Origin: Halobacillus halophilus
GTDB lineage: Bacteria > Bacillota > Bacilli > Bacillales > Halobacillaceae
Assembly (NCBI RefSeq): GCF_020171985.1
Contig: NZ_JAIVAL010000012.1
Coordinates: forward strand, 1-64,000
Reading direction: 5' to 3'
DNA length: 64,000 bases
Positions 1 through 9,289 of this stretch are shown here, piece after piece. A model generated the notes under the pieces. That model saw nothing but the letters and a program-made list of their open reading frames with translations, was not told the origin of the DNA and made no database searches. A program made the position numbers and the translations under genes. Each line of letters begins with the position of its first letter. Position 1 is the stretch's first letter.

Positions 1-545
1 GAATTCTTGGGTGAAGTTACGTCGAATTCTTGGGGTCATAACGGAAGCTCCTCGTGTTTTGTATTAATTCAGTCTATCTGACCTTAACCAACCTGTCCAA
101 CCAACTGTAGCCGGTCCAATCTCACCTAGTCCCTTCTCCCATGGGAGTCTCGCCATTTCCCAACCAACCCAGCCACAGGAGAATAACGGATCTTTCCAGA
201 AGAAAGAACCATCGTCTTCTTAACTGGGCTTAAATGCTTCTATGACAGGCTATTCCAGATCTTTATAGCATGAGAATAGCCTCATATTCACATGCTCATT
301 TTGTGCATCAAAAAGATATTTTAAGTGGTTTCGAGTAGCTGATTTGGCAAGGGCCTGAGGGGGGACGATGCAGACTCCTGCGGGATGAACATGATCGGTG
401 AGATCCCGCAGGGCTGTTAAGCCCGTGGAAGCTCAGCACATGCCCGTGGAAAGCGAAATCGTCCCCCGAAGGACCTTCCTCATAACCAATATCTCGAAAC
501 TGAGTCTTCAACTAATCGGCCCTTTTGTGTAATAAGGAGCTTATG
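1..545 (-). repeat. Composite intergenic repeat, copy A (left end cut or degenerate)
   Basis: Read on the minus strand, about 530 to 308 matches copy D almost base for base: a start with AAGACTCAGTTTCGAGATA, then a closing stem (GGTCCTTCGGGGGACGAT pairs with the ATCGTCCCCC side), the core GACTCCTGCGGGA and the block GGAAAGCG. Positions 72-190 match the second arm of copies C and D in the opposite sense (CTCCCATGGGAGTCT, TTTCCCAACCAACCCA). No clear second terminal repeat is visible near base 1, so the element is truncated, degenerate, or continues outside the window. The spacer (about 190-308) differs from that of C and D. The ORF on 308-511 is only the repeat read through. Confidence 0.8.
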
Positions 546-643
546 AAGAATTAACAATAAACTTTAGCAGAGTCTTTTTTTAAAATGTTCATTATCTTAA
601 CGTATAATGATGATATACCATATGTTTACTAGGGGAGATGACT

Positions 644-1336
644 GTGAAAAAAGCCTGGATACTTATAGCTGCTGGTCTGCTTGTTCTATTAACCGCCTGC
701 GTGCAGGGGGACGTAGGCGTGAAAATTAATAAAGACGGCAGCGGAACTAGTACGATCACGCTTGGAATCGAAGAAAGTACCTATGAGCAGTTCAGCCAGC
801 GTGCCGAAACGGTGCTGAGATCTGTAAATGAGGAACTCGAGGCTCAGGGCTATACCGTCGAATCCTATACGGAAGAAGGCTACAAGGGCTTTAAAGCCAC
901 GCAGTCGTTTGAAAACGTTCGGGATATGCAGGTGATTCCTTCGATGGGCGCTGTAAGTGAAACAGGGACAGGAGGTTCCATGAGTAATGTACCGCTTGAT
1001 GTGTCGGTAGAGGATGGATTTTTTACGAAAACGTACCGTGTAGAAGGGGAGTTGGATCTTGAAAATTCAGGGTTATTAGGCGGCATGCAGCAGCTCGTCT
1101 CCAATCAGCTGAATCTGACCTTCACGCTGGACCTGCCGATTTCTCCGGAGGATCACAATGCCGATGAAGTAAACGGCAATGTATTAACGTGGAACATTAA
1201 AACCGCCGGTACCACAGAACTTATGGTGGAAGCAGCGGTTCCAAATGTTCGAAATATTATCCTGACAGCGGCCGGCGTCCTTCTGTTAGGTGTCGTGTTG
1301 TTCATTGTCATTCGGAAGCGCAGGCGTGCATCGTAA
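644..1336 (+). CDS. LppM-like lipoprotein with C-terminal membrane anchor
   Basis: The N-terminus is a lipoprotein signal (MKKAW, hydrophobic run, lipobox LLTAC), so the mature protein should start at Cys and be lipid-anchored outside the membrane. The mature part opens with VQGDVGVKINKDGSG, a pattern I associate with LppM-type lipoproteins. The C-terminus has a second hydrophobic stretch (IILTAAGVLLLGVVLFIVI) followed by KRRRAS, a typical stop-transfer. GTG at 644 is preferred over ATG at 638 because the AGGGGAG site at 631-637 touches the ATG but lies 6 nt from the GTG. It stands alone. Function is unknown beyond a surface-exposed anchored lipoprotein. Confidence 0.8.
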   Translation: MKKAWILIAAGLLVLLTACVQGDVGVKINKDGSGTSTITLGIEESTYEQFSQRAETVLRSVNEELEAQGYTVESYTEEGYKGFKATQSFENVRDMQVIPSMGAVSETGTGGSMSNVPLDVSVEDGFFTKTYRVEGELDLENSGLLGGMQQLVSNQLNLTFTLDLPISPEDHNADEVNGNVLTWNIKTAGTTELMVEAAVPNVRNIILTAAGVLLLGVVLFIVIRKRRRAS

Positions 1337-1421
1337 AGATTCTGCATGCCTGTGAACAAGGATTTTGAAGCGTTTTTTATAAAAGGTAATATCGGTTGGT
1401 TCTAGTGAGGGGAGACCGGCT

Positions 1422-2315
1422 CTATTCTCGTTCGAGCCCTCTCTCAAATGAAGCCAAATGATTCACCGATGCATCTCGCAGCTGCGTAAACACTGTTCGC
1501 ATATCAGGCGGAAGCTGATACGTTAAGAATTTGTTGTACATCGCGATATTGTCGATTTCGCCGCGAACAGCAGCCCCATAAGCTCTCTTAATATTTTCGG
1601 GGGTTACAACAAAGAACTGTGAGGTGTCTTCAGGTAAGGGGACTTGATAGCGCGTGAACAGCGTATTTAAAGCAGCGATGTGCCTTTGTTCTGCTTCTTT
1701 GATCCGTACAAATGTACGAACATCGCCGAACGTGTTTAAGACGTTGTCATACCTGGCCTGAGCTAGATACTCATCCTGCATCGCATAGGTAAGCATGTCA
1801 GGAATGGTCAGGGTGGAAGCATTCATGGCTCCCTTAGCACCATATTCTTCATCTGTTTGACGTTCACTGCCACTATTCATCTGAAAAGATAAAAACCAGA
1901 CGGCGTGGTTCTGTTCATCTGCAGCAGCACGGCGGAAGATTTCTTTTACAGAGGGATCCTGAGCCTGATCAGCTATGTCTAAATAAAAATCAACCGTTTC
2001 CTGTTCATCATTGAAGGCAAAGACGATGGCTTTTTCAAAGGAATCAGGGCATTCACTGATGATTTGCGGCGTAGGCTGTCCGCCGCCGGTTAATTGGGTA
2101 TAGAGTCTGCGGAACTCTGTATAGTGCCGCTGTTCATCACTGCGTATTTCCTCAATGCGCTTTTTAGTCGATTTGTCCGGCGCGAGCTGGATCAGTTTCT
2201 TGTAGCAGGAGATCGCGCTGAATTCACCGTTAATCGCTTTTTCAATCGCCTGAATGAGCTTTTTTTGGGAACGCATAAAGTCCTGGGGGTACGAGGGATA
2301 AGGGTAGTAATTCAT
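1422..2315 (-). CDS. Ferritin-like domain protein with two four-helix units
   Basis: The 297-aa protein appears to hold two ferritin-like helical units. The first (about residues 15-150) has the pattern AINGEFSAISCYKKL, then EQRHYTEF, DEQETVDFY and DEQNHAVWF, the spaced Glu/His residues of a di-iron rubrerythrin-type centre. The second (about 170-297) has DEYLAQARY, KEAEQRHIAAL, RGEIDNIAMY and VNHLASFERGL. Such proteins bind iron and are linked to peroxide or metal handling. The N-terminus (MNYYPYPSYPQ) is Tyr/Pro rich, as in spore-coat-associated ferritin-like proteins, but a coat role is only a guess. SD GGGAGGA sits 9 nt before the ATG. Confidence 0.8.
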   Translation of the reverse strand: MNYYPYPSYPQDFMRSQKKLIQAIEKAINGEFSAISCYKKLIQLAPDKSTKKRIEEIRSDEQRHYTEFRRLYTQLTGGGQPTPQIISECPDSFEKAIVFAFNDEQETVDFYLDIADQAQDPSVKEIFRRAAADEQNHAVWFLSFQMNSGSERQTDEEYGAKGAMNASTLTIPDMLTYAMQDEYLAQARYDNVLNTFGDVRTFVRIKEAEQRHIAALNTLFTRYQVPLPEDTSQFFVVTPENIKRAYGAAVRGEIDNIAMYNKFLTYQLPPDMRTVFTQLRDASVNHLASFERGLERE

Positions 2316-2452
2316 AGATAATGGTCCTCCCGGTAAATAAAAGGTCCATCTATTGTATGCTTATATTGAAGAAAAGGTTTTGAAACCGGATATGAGCGAA
2401 GTTGAAAATATTGTAAAAATAGTTCAACATGGAAAGTATTTAGGGGGATTCC

Positions 2453-2695
2453 ATGTTTCAAAAATTTGATAAAATTGCTTCTTATTTTATCATTCCTTTT
2501 TCAGTGCTCGTCTTTGTGGTAACTTCGTACGCTTTTCAAGAATACCTGGACCCTATCGCTACACTTTTAATTCTGATTAATTTTATTACGGTAGTGGTTC
2601 TTATTACAGGGATGTACGTACAAAAGGAGTATAAAAAGGCGGCCGTTTTTTCTATACTTTTAGCAGCTATGTTTGTATTCTGGCTGGCGCTATGA
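2453..2695 (+). CDS. Small membrane protein, unknown function
   Basis: An 80-aa, strongly hydrophobic protein with about three membrane segments (FIIPFSVLVFVVTSYAF, LLILINFITVVVLITGMYV, AVFSILLAAMFVFWLAL). SD AGGGGG lies 5 nt before the ATG. The next gene starts 38 bp downstream on the same strand and is also a small membrane protein, so the two are probably co-transcribed. I do not recognise the family. Confidence 0.7.
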   Translation: MFQKFDKIASYFIIPFSVLVFVVTSYAFQEYLDPIATLLILINFITVVVLITGMYVQKEYKKAAVFSILLAAMFVFWLAL

Positions 2696-2733
2696 GTTCT
2701 TATTAAAAGATACTGCGAGAAAGGACGGATGCT

Positions 2734-3003
2734 ATGGATGAAGATATGGAAAAGAAAATGGATAAAGAGGACTCTATAGTAGGCGCTGCAGCTTTATTTC
2801 TCGTGTTCGCTATGGCTATTGGGGGAGTTCCCAGTAAATATACAGGTTTTTCTTTATTTGTCCTTCTTCTTCTACAGTTTGTCTGGGATATTTGGGAGGT
2901 GAATCGGAGGAAACAACAAGTATATAAGCGAACTTTCAAAACCCTCCTTTACGTAAGTATTATCATTGGAGTAGCTTCCGCTATTTATCCTTTCTTTCGT
3001 TAA
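2734..3003 (+). CDS. Small membrane protein, unknown function
   Basis: An 89-aa protein with an acidic, Met-rich start (MDEDMEKKMDKED) and three hydrophobic segments (VGAAALFLVFAMAIGGV, FSLFVLLLLQFVWDIW, LLYVSIIIGVASAIYPFF). A basic cytoplasmic loop (EVNRRKQQVYKR) lies between the last two. SD GAAAGGA is about 8 nt from the ATG. It follows the 80-aa membrane protein and ends before a bidirectional terminator. Family not recognised. Confidence 0.7.
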   Translation: MDEDMEKKMDKEDSIVGAAALFLVFAMAIGGVPSKYTGFSLFVLLLLQFVWDIWEVNRRKQQVYKRTFKTLLYVSIIIGVASAIYPFFR

Positions 3004-3042
3004 AGATGCTTGCCGTCATCAACATATACATTTTATACATAA

Positions 3043-3078
3043 AAAAGCAGCTTCCAGGTTGGAAAGCTGCTTTTCTGT
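3043..3078. terminator. Bidirectional intrinsic terminator
   Basis: Inverted repeat AAAAGCAGCTTCC / GGAAAGCTGCTTTT with a 5-nt loop, flanked by A and T runs, between two convergent genes (membrane protein and Nudix hydrolase). Confidence 0.85.
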
Positions 3079-3705
3079 TTAATTCTCAGAAGAAATCATG
3101 TCAATAAAGTGAGAGAGAATGCGAGCTGTGAGGCCCCAGATCACTTTATCCTCATACTTGTAAAAGTACTCCTCGAACTGACGCGTCTGCCAGTTGTAAT
3201 CCTTGCCGCCTTCGATCAATTCAAAAGGGAAATTTTCCTTAGGCTTCGCCTCGAATCCAACGTGATGAATTTCGGGTTCGGTTTCCATTAAATAGGATAA
3301 GGGAACGGTAAATACATCCCCGACTTCATCAGGATTCGGGTCAACCGCGCTGTAAGGCTGGTTAACGTAGCCCGCATAAGGATACACAATCATCCCAAAT
3401 GGGGATACCATGTAATCCAGCGGATGGACGTTCAGTAAATCCCGTTCAGGTATACCGAGTTCTTCCCTTGTTTCCCTGAGGGCAGCTGCTTTTGCGTCGG
3501 GATCCTGCTGATCAATCCTGCCGCCGGGGAAACAAATTTCGCCCGGCTGTCTTCTCATTTTTTGAGAACGGACTTCAAACAGGACGTGTGTTTCATTATT
3601 TTTCTCGATCAGCGGAAGCAGGATAGCAAATTTCACGAAATCTTTACTTCCAAGGATGGACGGGGTGTGCTTGCTGACTTTATGGAGTAGATTTTCCGGA
3701 TCCAT
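3079..3705 (-). CDS. Nudix hydrolase, CoA pyrophosphatase-like
   Basis: The Nudix box is complete: GGRIDQQDPDAKAAALRE followed by TREELGI, matching Gx5Ex7REUxEExGU apart from Asp at the first acidic position. Just before it, RSQKMRRQPGEICFPGG matches the sequence ahead of the box in the CoA pyrophosphatase (NudL/YeaB-type) subfamily, which splits CoA or its derivatives into 4'-phosphopantetheine and 3',5'-ADP. The length (208 aa) is usual for that group. SD GAGGTGA sits 5 nt before the ATG. It is monocistronic. Substrate is inferred from the subfamily motif. Confidence 0.85.
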   Translation of the reverse strand: MDPENLLHKVSKHTPSILGSKDFVKFAILLPLIEKNNETHVLFEVRSQKMRRQPGEICFPGGRIDQQDPDAKAAALRETREELGIPERDLLNVHPLDYMVSPFGMIVYPYAGYVNQPYSAVDPNPDEVGDVFTVPLSYLMETEPEIHHVGFEAKPKENFPFELIEGGKDYNWQTRQFEEYFYKYEDKVIWGLTARILSHFIDMISSEN

Positions 3706-3803
3706 AACTTCACCTCAAACTTTCTCTATCTTTACTATAACAAATGAACAAGCTTCCGTAAGTTGGAAACGCTCAAGTTTATGTTCAAAAGGAGTGGATA
3801 CAC

Positions 3804-4313
3804 GTGAACCAGAGAATTGAAATTGTTAAAGGCGATATTACGAAAATGGAGGTCGATGCGGTGGTGAACGCCGCAAACAAAAAGCTCGCCGGTGGCGGCG
3901 GTGTTGATGGAGCGATTCACCGCGCCGGCGGTCCAGCAATAATGGAAGAGAGTAAGAAGTTTGACGGATGCGAAACAGGAGAAGCGGTGGTGACGACAGC
4001 CGGTAAGATGCCAGCTGAGAAAGTGATTCATACCGTTGGACCCGTTTGGAATGGAGGTCATAAAAATGAGGCGGATCGGCTGGCAGACTGCTATCGCAAC
4101 TCCTTGAAGCGTGCATCGGAACATGGTCTTCGCACGGTGGCTTTTCCGAATATCAGCACAGGGATTTATGGCTTTCCTAAAGAAGAAGCGGCCGATATTG
4201 CTATCCGAACTGTCCAGGACTATTTAGAGGAGCACGAAGAAATCGAACACGTCTATTTCGTCTGCTTCGACGAAGAGAACAAACAGATTTACGAAAACCG
4301 ACTGAGCAAGTAA
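3804..4313 (+). CDS. Macro domain protein, O-acetyl-ADP-ribose deacetylase-like
   Basis: A single macro domain fills the 169 aa. Visible motifs are the N-terminal IEIVKGDITKMEVDAVVNAA, the ligand loop KKLAGGGGVDGAIHRAGG, TAGKMPAEKVIHTVGP, and FPNISTGIYGFPKEEAA. These are the ADP-ribose-binding and catalytic loops of the YmdB/MacroD-type family, which removes acetyl from O-acetyl-ADP-ribose and can reverse mono-ADP-ribosylation. The start is GTG with SD AAAGGAG 9 nt upstream. It is followed directly by a strong palindromic terminator. No ADP-ribosyltransferase partner is visible next to it. Confidence 0.9.
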   Translation: MNQRIEIVKGDITKMEVDAVVNAANKKLAGGGGVDGAIHRAGGPAIMEESKKFDGCETGEAVVTTAGKMPAEKVIHTVGPVWNGGHKNEADRLADCYRNSLKRASEHGLRTVAFPNISTGIYGFPKEEAADIAIRTVQDYLEEHEEIEHVYFVCFDEENKQIYENRLSK

Positions 4314-4325
4314 TATGACAAAATA

Positions 4326-4368
4326 TTCCACCTCAGGTCATCCAGAATTTGGATGACCTGAGGTGGAA
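4326..4368. terminator. Palindromic terminator, repeated cassette copy 1
   Basis: A 43-bp near-perfect palindrome with arms TTCCACCTCAGGTCATCCA and its complement around a 5-nt loop. The same arms recur at 10911-10951, and half of them at 34101-34123. It lies between the convergent macro-domain and Bce permease genes. Confidence 0.8.
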
Positions 4369-4399
4369 ATAAATGTATCAAACCTAAGAACCTTCAATT

Positions 4400-6340
4400 C
4401 TAAAGGGCTTCTTTGATGATGCGTTTGTAATAGAGGACGGAGAGCAGGCCGAATATGGAATAGAGACCTGTGTACACGCCCATCACGATGATCATCGGGG
4501 TCCATAGCTCGGTTCCGAAGAAGAACCAGCCAGATTGGACCGCAAAGTAGCTGTGCAGCAGTCCGACGAGCAGCGGGATGCCAAAGTTAAAAAGCTGTTT
4601 GCCCTGAATGCCTCGGAGTAAATCCCCGTTCGTATAGCCGAGCTTTCTTAGAATAGTATAGTTCGGTCGTTCCTCTTCGCCTTCATCCATCTGTTTGAAA
4701 TAAAGAATACAGCCGGATGTAATTAAGAAGGTGAGTCCAAGGAAACCGACGATGAACATCACCAGTCCCATATTCTGCTTCTGGTTTTGAGTAATCGCAT
4801 ATTCTGATGCCGTTCCCACCTCATTGCTAAGAGCGAGACTCTGGAACACTTCATCTGCTTCTTCCACTTGATCTTCAGACTCCAGATTAATACCAATGTA
4901 TTGGGAGTACTCTCCTTGGATTTTAGGGTTTAAATCTTGAGACAGCTGCTCATAGACGGTTTCGTCCACCACGGCTGTCGGCAGGCCGCCTCCAGAATAG
5001 TAATGGGATAGAACGCTCTGTTTTGAAACTCCTAAGAACTCTAAAGGAATGGATTCCTCTTTTCCTTTAAACACCAGTTCTCCTGAGTCTTCCATTTGCA
5101 TCATTCGCTGCAGGGCATCGTAAAAGCCGGTGAAGATGGTCTGGTTTTTACCCACATCAATGCCAGGGACCGCCTGATCTTTTACCACGGCCAGTGTCAT
5201 TTCTCCTGATTGAAAAGCCAGCCCCTCCATATCAGCTCCAACAATATCCTCCACATTAACGGCTACCCTTATCACATCGATTTTCTCTTCGGTGTAAGGA
5301 ATTCCGTCAAGCTTTTCAGTGAATTCTTCTGCCTGCGCTTCTGTAACAAACGAGAAATCGTCCGGGGTGCCATTTCCTGCTGAGTTTTCAGCAGAATAGA
5401 AAGAAATATAGCTTAAGGATAAGAGGCCAATCGCAAGGGCAGAGACGGTCGTAATAATCGTCAGCAGCATGGCATTCGATTTCATGCGGAACATGACCGA
5501 CGATAGAGACAGCACTTCGTTAATATTCATATAGCCTTGTTTGTTCCTGCGAATGATATTTGCGATGAAACGTACCGACCCTTTATAAAAGAAGTACGTG
5601 CCAATGATCACAGAGGCCAGAATAAACACCATTGATCCAAACAAGCTGTTCATAGAGGTGAGCTCTCCTGAAAAAAGCTGGGAAGACACATAATATCCTG
5701 TAGCAATCAGCCCAAGCCCAAGAATCCCCATAATGATTTCAAACAGGGAGATCCGGCCCACTTTGCCTTCGGTTTTGGAAGAGGTTCGGAACAGGGAAAG
5801 AATCGTCTGCCTCTGAATGAACAGGTAGTTCATTCCCATAATGAGCAGATAGATACCACCAAAAACGCCTGCTGTCTGCACCATAGCCTTAAGCGAGAAT
5901 CTCAGAGTTGCGGCTGTTTCTACATCGGTGATCTGGAACAAAATCATGAGGATCAGTTTTGAGGCTGCAAAACCAAGAAAAATACCCACGACCAGTGAAC
6001 CAAAATAAATGATGATGTTTTCCGCACTAAGAATGCGGAAAATCCGGTTTTTCGTCAGACCGACCAGCTGGAACATCCCGATTTCCTTACTTCTACGTTT
6101 AATAAAAATATTATTCGCATAGACGAGGAAAACGGCGACAATGCCGATTAATAAGACCGATGCTGTCCGGACGGCCGCTCCGCCTTTCAGCGACCCCTTC
6201 GTACTATCCATCGCCGGGTCATATTGCAAGGTGACAAAAGCGAAATAAAGCGCCACACTAAAAATCAGCGCGAACACATATAAGTAATAATTCTTCAGGT
6301 TCTTTTTCAAATTGCGGAGAATGATCTGATTAATGCTCAT
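4400..6340 (-). CDS. bceB: BceB-type ABC transporter permease
   Basis: About 646 aa with FtsX-like permease architecture: an N-terminal membrane segment, groups of membrane helices, a large extracellular domain (about residues 315-515) and C-terminal helices ending KRIIKEAL. The phrase [20 protein letters not shown] is characteristic of the BceB/YxdM/VraG family, which exports or frees targets from bacitracin-like peptides and passes the signal to a BceS kinase. The ATG at 6340 ([10 protein letters not shown]) is preferred over 6361 because it fits homologous starts and overlaps the ATPase gene by only 11 bp. The peptide recognised cannot be told from sequence. Confidence 0.9.
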   Translation of the reverse strand: MSINQIILRNLKKNLKNYYLYVFALIFSVALYFAFVTLQYDPAMDSTKGSLKGGAAVRTASVLLIGIVAVFLVYANNIFIKRRSKEIGMFQLVGLTKNRIFRILSAENIIIYFGSLVVGIFLGFAASKLILMILFQITDVETAATLRFSLKAMVQTAGVFGGIYLLIMGMNYLFIQRQTILSLFRTSSKTEGKVGRISLFEIIMGILGLGLIATGYYVSSQLFSGELTSMNSLFGSMVFILASVIIGTYFFYKGSVRFIANIIRRNKQGYMNINEVLSLSSVMFRMKSNAMLLTIITTVSALAIGLLSLSYISFYSAENSAGNGTPDDFSFVTEAQAEEFTEKLDGIPYTEEKIDVIRVAVNVEDIVGADMEGLAFQSGEMTLAVVKDQAVPGIDVGKNQTIFTGFYDALQRMMQMEDSGELVFKGKEESIPLEFLGVSKQSVLSHYYSGGGLPTAVVDETVYEQLSQDLNPKIQGEYSQYIGINLESEDQVEEADEVFQSLALSNEVGTASEYAITQNQKQNMGLVMFIVGFLGLTFLITSGCILYFKQMDEGEEERPNYTILRKLGYTNGDLLRGIQGKQLFNFGIPLLVGLLHSYFAVQSGWFFFGTELWTPMIIVMGVYTGLYSIFGLLSVLYYKRIIKEAL

Positions 6341-7091
6341 ACTGCACCCCGCCAAGCACACCCTGCGTTTTCATAATGTCTTTCAAGAAAGCATTCCGCG
6401 ACTGATCCCCTTTTCGTAATTGTGTATAAATCTGTCCGTCTTTTATAAAAATGACGCGGCTGGAGTAGCTGGCGGCGACCGGATCGTGGGTAACCATGGC
6501 GATCGTGGAAGTTCTCTTCTCATTTAAATCACTCAGTTTATTCAAAAGATCAGACGCTGACTTCGAATCGAGTGCACCGGTCGGCTCATCCGCGAAGATG
6601 ATGCTCGGTTCGTGGATAAAGGCGCGCGCCGCAGACGTACGCTGCTTCTGACCTCCAGAAATTTCGTTGGGGTATTTATCCTGGACATCGGCAATCCCGA
6701 GTTCTTCTGCTACCGCGTCGAATTTCCGGTTCGCTTCTTTTTTCGAAACTTTAGCGATCGATAACGGCAGGAGAATATTTTCTTTCACTGTAAGGGTATC
6801 GAGCAGGTTGTATTCTTGAAAAATAAACCCGAGATGGTGCTTTCTGAATTCCGCCAGCTGTTTGTCTTTTCGGCCGGTAATTTCCTCACCGTTGATCGTA
6901 ATAGTCCCGTGACTCACACGATCGATGGAAGAGAGGACGTTCAGCAAGGTCGTTTTGCCGGATCCGGACGCGCCCATAATGCTGACGAATTCTCCTTTTT
7001 CGATACTCATATCAATTCCCATCAGCACGTGCTGTTTCGTAAACTTGTTGCCATAGCTTTTATGAATTTTGTATCCTTCTAAAATGTTCAA
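6330..7091 (-). CDS. bceA: BceA-type ABC transporter ATP-binding protein
   Basis: A complete ABC ATPase: Walker [11 protein letters not shown]-loop [10 protein letters not shown], signature [14 protein letters not shown], Walker [16 protein letters not shown] and H-loop MVTHD. The length (253 aa) and the [14 protein letters not shown] stretch are usual for BceA/YxdL/MacB-like peptide transporters. The start is TTG with SD AAAGGGGG 7 nt away. It overlaps the permease gene by 11 bp. A BceR-like operator lies about 90 bp upstream, so expression should follow the BceRS pair. Confidence 0.93.
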   Translation of the reverse strand: MNILEGYKIHKSYGNKFTKQHVLMGIDMSIEKGEFVSIMGASGSGKTTLLNVLSSIDRVSHGTITINGEEITGRKDKQLAEFRKHHLGFIFQEYNLLDTLTVKENILLPLSIAKVSKKEANRKFDAVAEELGIADVQDKYPNEISGGQKQRTSAARAFIHEPSIIFADEPTGALDSKSASDLLNKLSDLNEKRTSTIAMVTHDPVAASYSSRVIFIKDGQIYTQLRKGDQSRNAFLKDIMKTQGVLGGVQYEH

Positions 7092-7179
7092 CTCGCTTCC
7101 CCCTTTATTTGTTAATTTTATTGTATAAATTTCCTGATTCTTTTTCCTTTCAATGACCTAACAATCAACCGCTTGGAAG

Positions 7180-7193
7180 TGACATTTTTGTCA
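7180..7193 (-). promoter_or_regulatory. BceR-like operator upstream of bceAB
   Basis: TGACATTTTTGTCA is a perfect inverted repeat with a 4-nt spacer. It closely resembles the BceR-family box (TNACA-N4-TGTAA) known from Bacillus bce and psd promoters. It lies 89 bp upstream of the transporter start and downstream of the bceS terminator, the expected place. Confidence 0.65.
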
Positions 7194-7242
7194 TATCGTC
7201 TACCTCAAGCTTCCGGGGCAGGGGGGGCTCCTCTGTTCACAT

Positions 7243-7279
7243 ATAAAAAAGCTTGTAAAAAACGTTGCTTTTTACAAGC
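7243..7279 (-). terminator. Terminator overlapping the bceS stop codon
   Basis: The stem GCTTGTAAAAA / TTTTTACAAGC with a short loop is followed on the minus strand by a T run. The upstream arm contains the TAA stop of the kinase gene. It separates the bceRS and bceAB transcripts. Confidence 0.75.
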
Positions 7280-8276
7280 CTCTAATATCTGTAAAATCAT
7301 TTCGCTTAGGAAAAATCAGTGTAAACGTTGTGCCCTGTCCAAGCTTCGAGTTCACTTCTATCTTGATGTTCAGGGAGTCGGCAGCCTTTCGGCTTAAGTA
7401 CAGCCCCATCCCGGTGGCGGCATGATCATGGTGAGCTGTCGTTGACGTGAACCCTTTATCAAAAATCCTCGGCAGGTCTCTTGCATCAATTCCTCGCCCT
7501 GTATCGGTGACAGTCAGGCGGGTTTGTCCATTTTCTTCGAAGCTTCGTACCATAATTTCAGAGGCCTCGCTGTATTTAACCGCATTGGTGAGAAGCTGGC
7601 GAAGCATAAAGGCGAGCCACTTGCTGTCGGACAATACAGACTCCACTTCCAGATCGATGTCAAAACCGATCCCTTTTTGGATACACCAGGACTGCAGGGT
7701 CTTAAGTTCCGAGAAAATCAGCGGCTCCAGTTGAATCTCTTCCATGTATAAATCATTTTCGATAAAAGGGATTCGCTTTTTATGTAACTGCTGATCGAGC
7801 AGCAAGTGAATGCGCAGCCATTCGTAGGTGAGCTGGGAGCGCGTTTTCTGGTCGCTGATGCGGTCGAAAATTAAATGCATCGATGTAAGCGGGGTTTTGA
7901 CTTCATGAATCCAGGCGAGCATGTCATCTTTTTCCTGCTCCAGGAGCGAATGGTTGTGGGAAGATTCCTTTTTTAACCGCTCCATTTGACCGACCATGCT
8001 GGTTTCGATGATCTTTTCAAAAGGACTTTCCCCGTCGGGAATCGTGGTCACATCGAGATTGGCCGTTCTATCGTTCATCTCTTTGTAAAACCTGGTTTCC
8101 TTCTGGTAGCGGATAAATAAGAAAATCAGAAACAGGAGAGATGATAAAAATGTGTAATAATACATCGAGTTTAGCGCTAGATTCGTATCGACATAGGCGA
8201 TCAGCAGCGCGAGAAGCTGAAGGATAAGAAAGAAACCAATCCAGCTGATTTTTTCCAGGAGAAATTTCAGGATCAT
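7272..8276 (-). CDS. bceS: BceS-type intramembrane-sensing histidine kinase
   Basis: 334 aa. Two N-terminal membrane helices (about residues 12-30 and 38-55) are joined by a loop of under ten residues, the hallmark of intramembrane-sensing kinases that take their signal from a BceAB transporter. The H-box WIHEVKTPL places the phosphorylated His at 124. ATP-binding motifs follow: LLTNAVKYS (N box), TDTGRGIDARDLPRIFDKGF (G1/F) and GMGLYLSR (G2). The start overlaps the bceR stop by 4 bp (ATGA), showing translational coupling. Confidence 0.92.
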   Translation of the reverse strand: MILKFLLEKISWIGFFLILQLLALLIAYVDTNLALNSMYYYTFLSSLLFLIFLFIRYQKETRFYKEMNDRTANLDVTTIPDGESPFEKIIETSMVGQMERLKKESSHNHSLLEQEKDDMLAWIHEVKTPLTSMHLIFDRISDQKTRSQLTYEWLRIHLLLDQQLHKKRIPFIENDLYMEEIQLEPLIFSELKTLQSWCIQKGIGFDIDLEVESVLSDSKWLAFMLRQLLTNAVKYSEASEIMVRSFEENGQTRLTVTDTGRGIDARDLPRIFDKGFTSTTAHHDHAATGMGLYLSRKAADSLNIKIEVNSKLGQGTTFTLIFPKRNDFTDIRGL

Positions 8277-8962
8277 GATTCGGCCTCTTCGACGGCCGTA
8301 TAGCCCTGCCCGACTTTTGTCTGGATCGAACCGCCAAGCCCGAGATCGGAAAGCTTTTTCCGTAATCGATTTACATTCACGGTGAGCGTGTTATCACTGA
8401 CAAACCGCTCATCTTCCCACAAGCTGGTAATCAAATCCTCACGGCTGACAATTTTGTTTTTCCGTTCGACGAGTAATTTCAGGATGAACATTTCGTTTTT
8501 GGTAAGTTCAATGGTCTGATCATTGTATTGAACCCGGTTCCTCTCATAATCGATGGTCGCACCAAGCCAGGTTTTCAGCGCAGGAGGTTCCGCATTGTAA
8601 TTATATACACGCCGGAGCACGGCCTGGATTTTGGCAATCAAGACTTCAAAATGAAATGGCTTCTGTACAAAATCATCGGCACCCAGGTTCATGGACATGA
8701 CCATATCCGTGGGGTGGTCACGTGAAGATAGAAAAATGATCGGGACGTTGGAGTGTTCCCGGATCATGCGGCACCAGTGGAATCCGTCATACTTGGGAAG
8801 CTGGATGTCGATAATCACAAGGTGCGGCATGGCAGCTGTGAATTCTTTCATCACGTTCGAAAAATCGGTAATTCCGTGGACCTGATAAGACCACTGGGAT
8901 AACCGGTCTTTCATTTCTGTAAATAAGGTTGCATCATCTTCGACCAAAAGAATCTTAAACAC
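8273..8962 (-). CDS. bceR: BceR-type OmpR-family response regulator
   Basis: The receiver domain (1-115) has the acidic pair VEDD, the phosphoacceptor Asp52 in LVIIDIQLPKYDG, and the conserved Lys in FVQKPFHFEVL. The C-terminal winged helix (about 130-229) includes IELTKNEMFILKLL and TLTVNVNRLRKKL, typical of the OmpR/BceR group. It is first in the bceRS pair and should bind the TGACA-N4-TGTCA site before bceA. The start is GTG with only a weak upstream SD, so initiation may be inefficient. Confidence 0.93.
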   Translation of the reverse strand: MFKILLVEDDATLFTEMKDRLSQWSYQVHGITDFSNVMKEFTAAMPHLVIIDIQLPKYDGFHWCRMIREHSNVPIIFLSSRDHPTDMVMSMNLGADDFVQKPFHFEVLIAKIQAVLRRVYNYNAEPPALKTWLGATIDYERNRVQYNDQTIELTKNEMFILKLLVERKNKIVSREDLITSLWEDERFVSDNTLTVNVNRLRKKLSDLGLGGSIQTKVGQGYTAVEEAES

Positions 8963-9062
8963 AAGGGTTCACCACTCTTTTCCATTTTACTGACTAAGGA
9001 AAGTATAGCAAAAATCGTGTCAGGGGTTATAGAACTGGAGAAGGATTTTTTACGGGAGGGTT

Positions 9063-9257
9063 TTATTCATCTTTAGACAACCAGCCAATGAGCAGTTGGA
9101 GTATAGCATACGTACCGAGCACTAGCGCTAGATTCACTGGGAGGCTGAACGTGGTATATAAATAAGGACCCATACCTATAGAGGCCAGAACGAAGATAAA
9201 ACTGGCGATATCTCTATTCTTTTCTTTATTGGTTCTCGCGGTCTTCCTGGGTGCCAT
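9063..9257 (-). CDS. Small membrane protein, unknown function
   Basis: A 64-aa protein: a basic N-terminus (MAPRKTARTNKEKNRD) followed by two membrane helices (IASFIFVLASIGMGPYLY and LALVLGTYAILQLLIGWL). The ATG at 9257 has SD GGAGGA at 7 nt spacing. The upstream in-frame start at 9347 would overlap the previous gene and has no SD, so it is rejected. It lies 32 bp behind another small membrane protein gene on the same strand, probably one transcript. Family not recognised. Confidence 0.65.
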   Translation of the reverse strand: MAPRKTARTNKEKNRDIASFIFVLASIGMGPYLYTTFSLPVNLALVLGTYAILQLLIGWLSKDE

Positions 9258-9289
9258 GATGATTTCCTCCAAATACCCTAATTTAGTCG

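Noticed and set aside
308-511. Frames inside the composite repeats (also 19036-19311, 26238-26438, 31690-31914)
   Set aside because: They are translations of GC-rich repeat arms, without SD, and the copies do not keep one common reading frame.
7201-7250. GC-rich stretch GGGGCAGGGGGGGCTCC as a possible functional G-tract
   Set aside because: Single short run in a leader region with no further G-tracts to form a four-tract structure of note.
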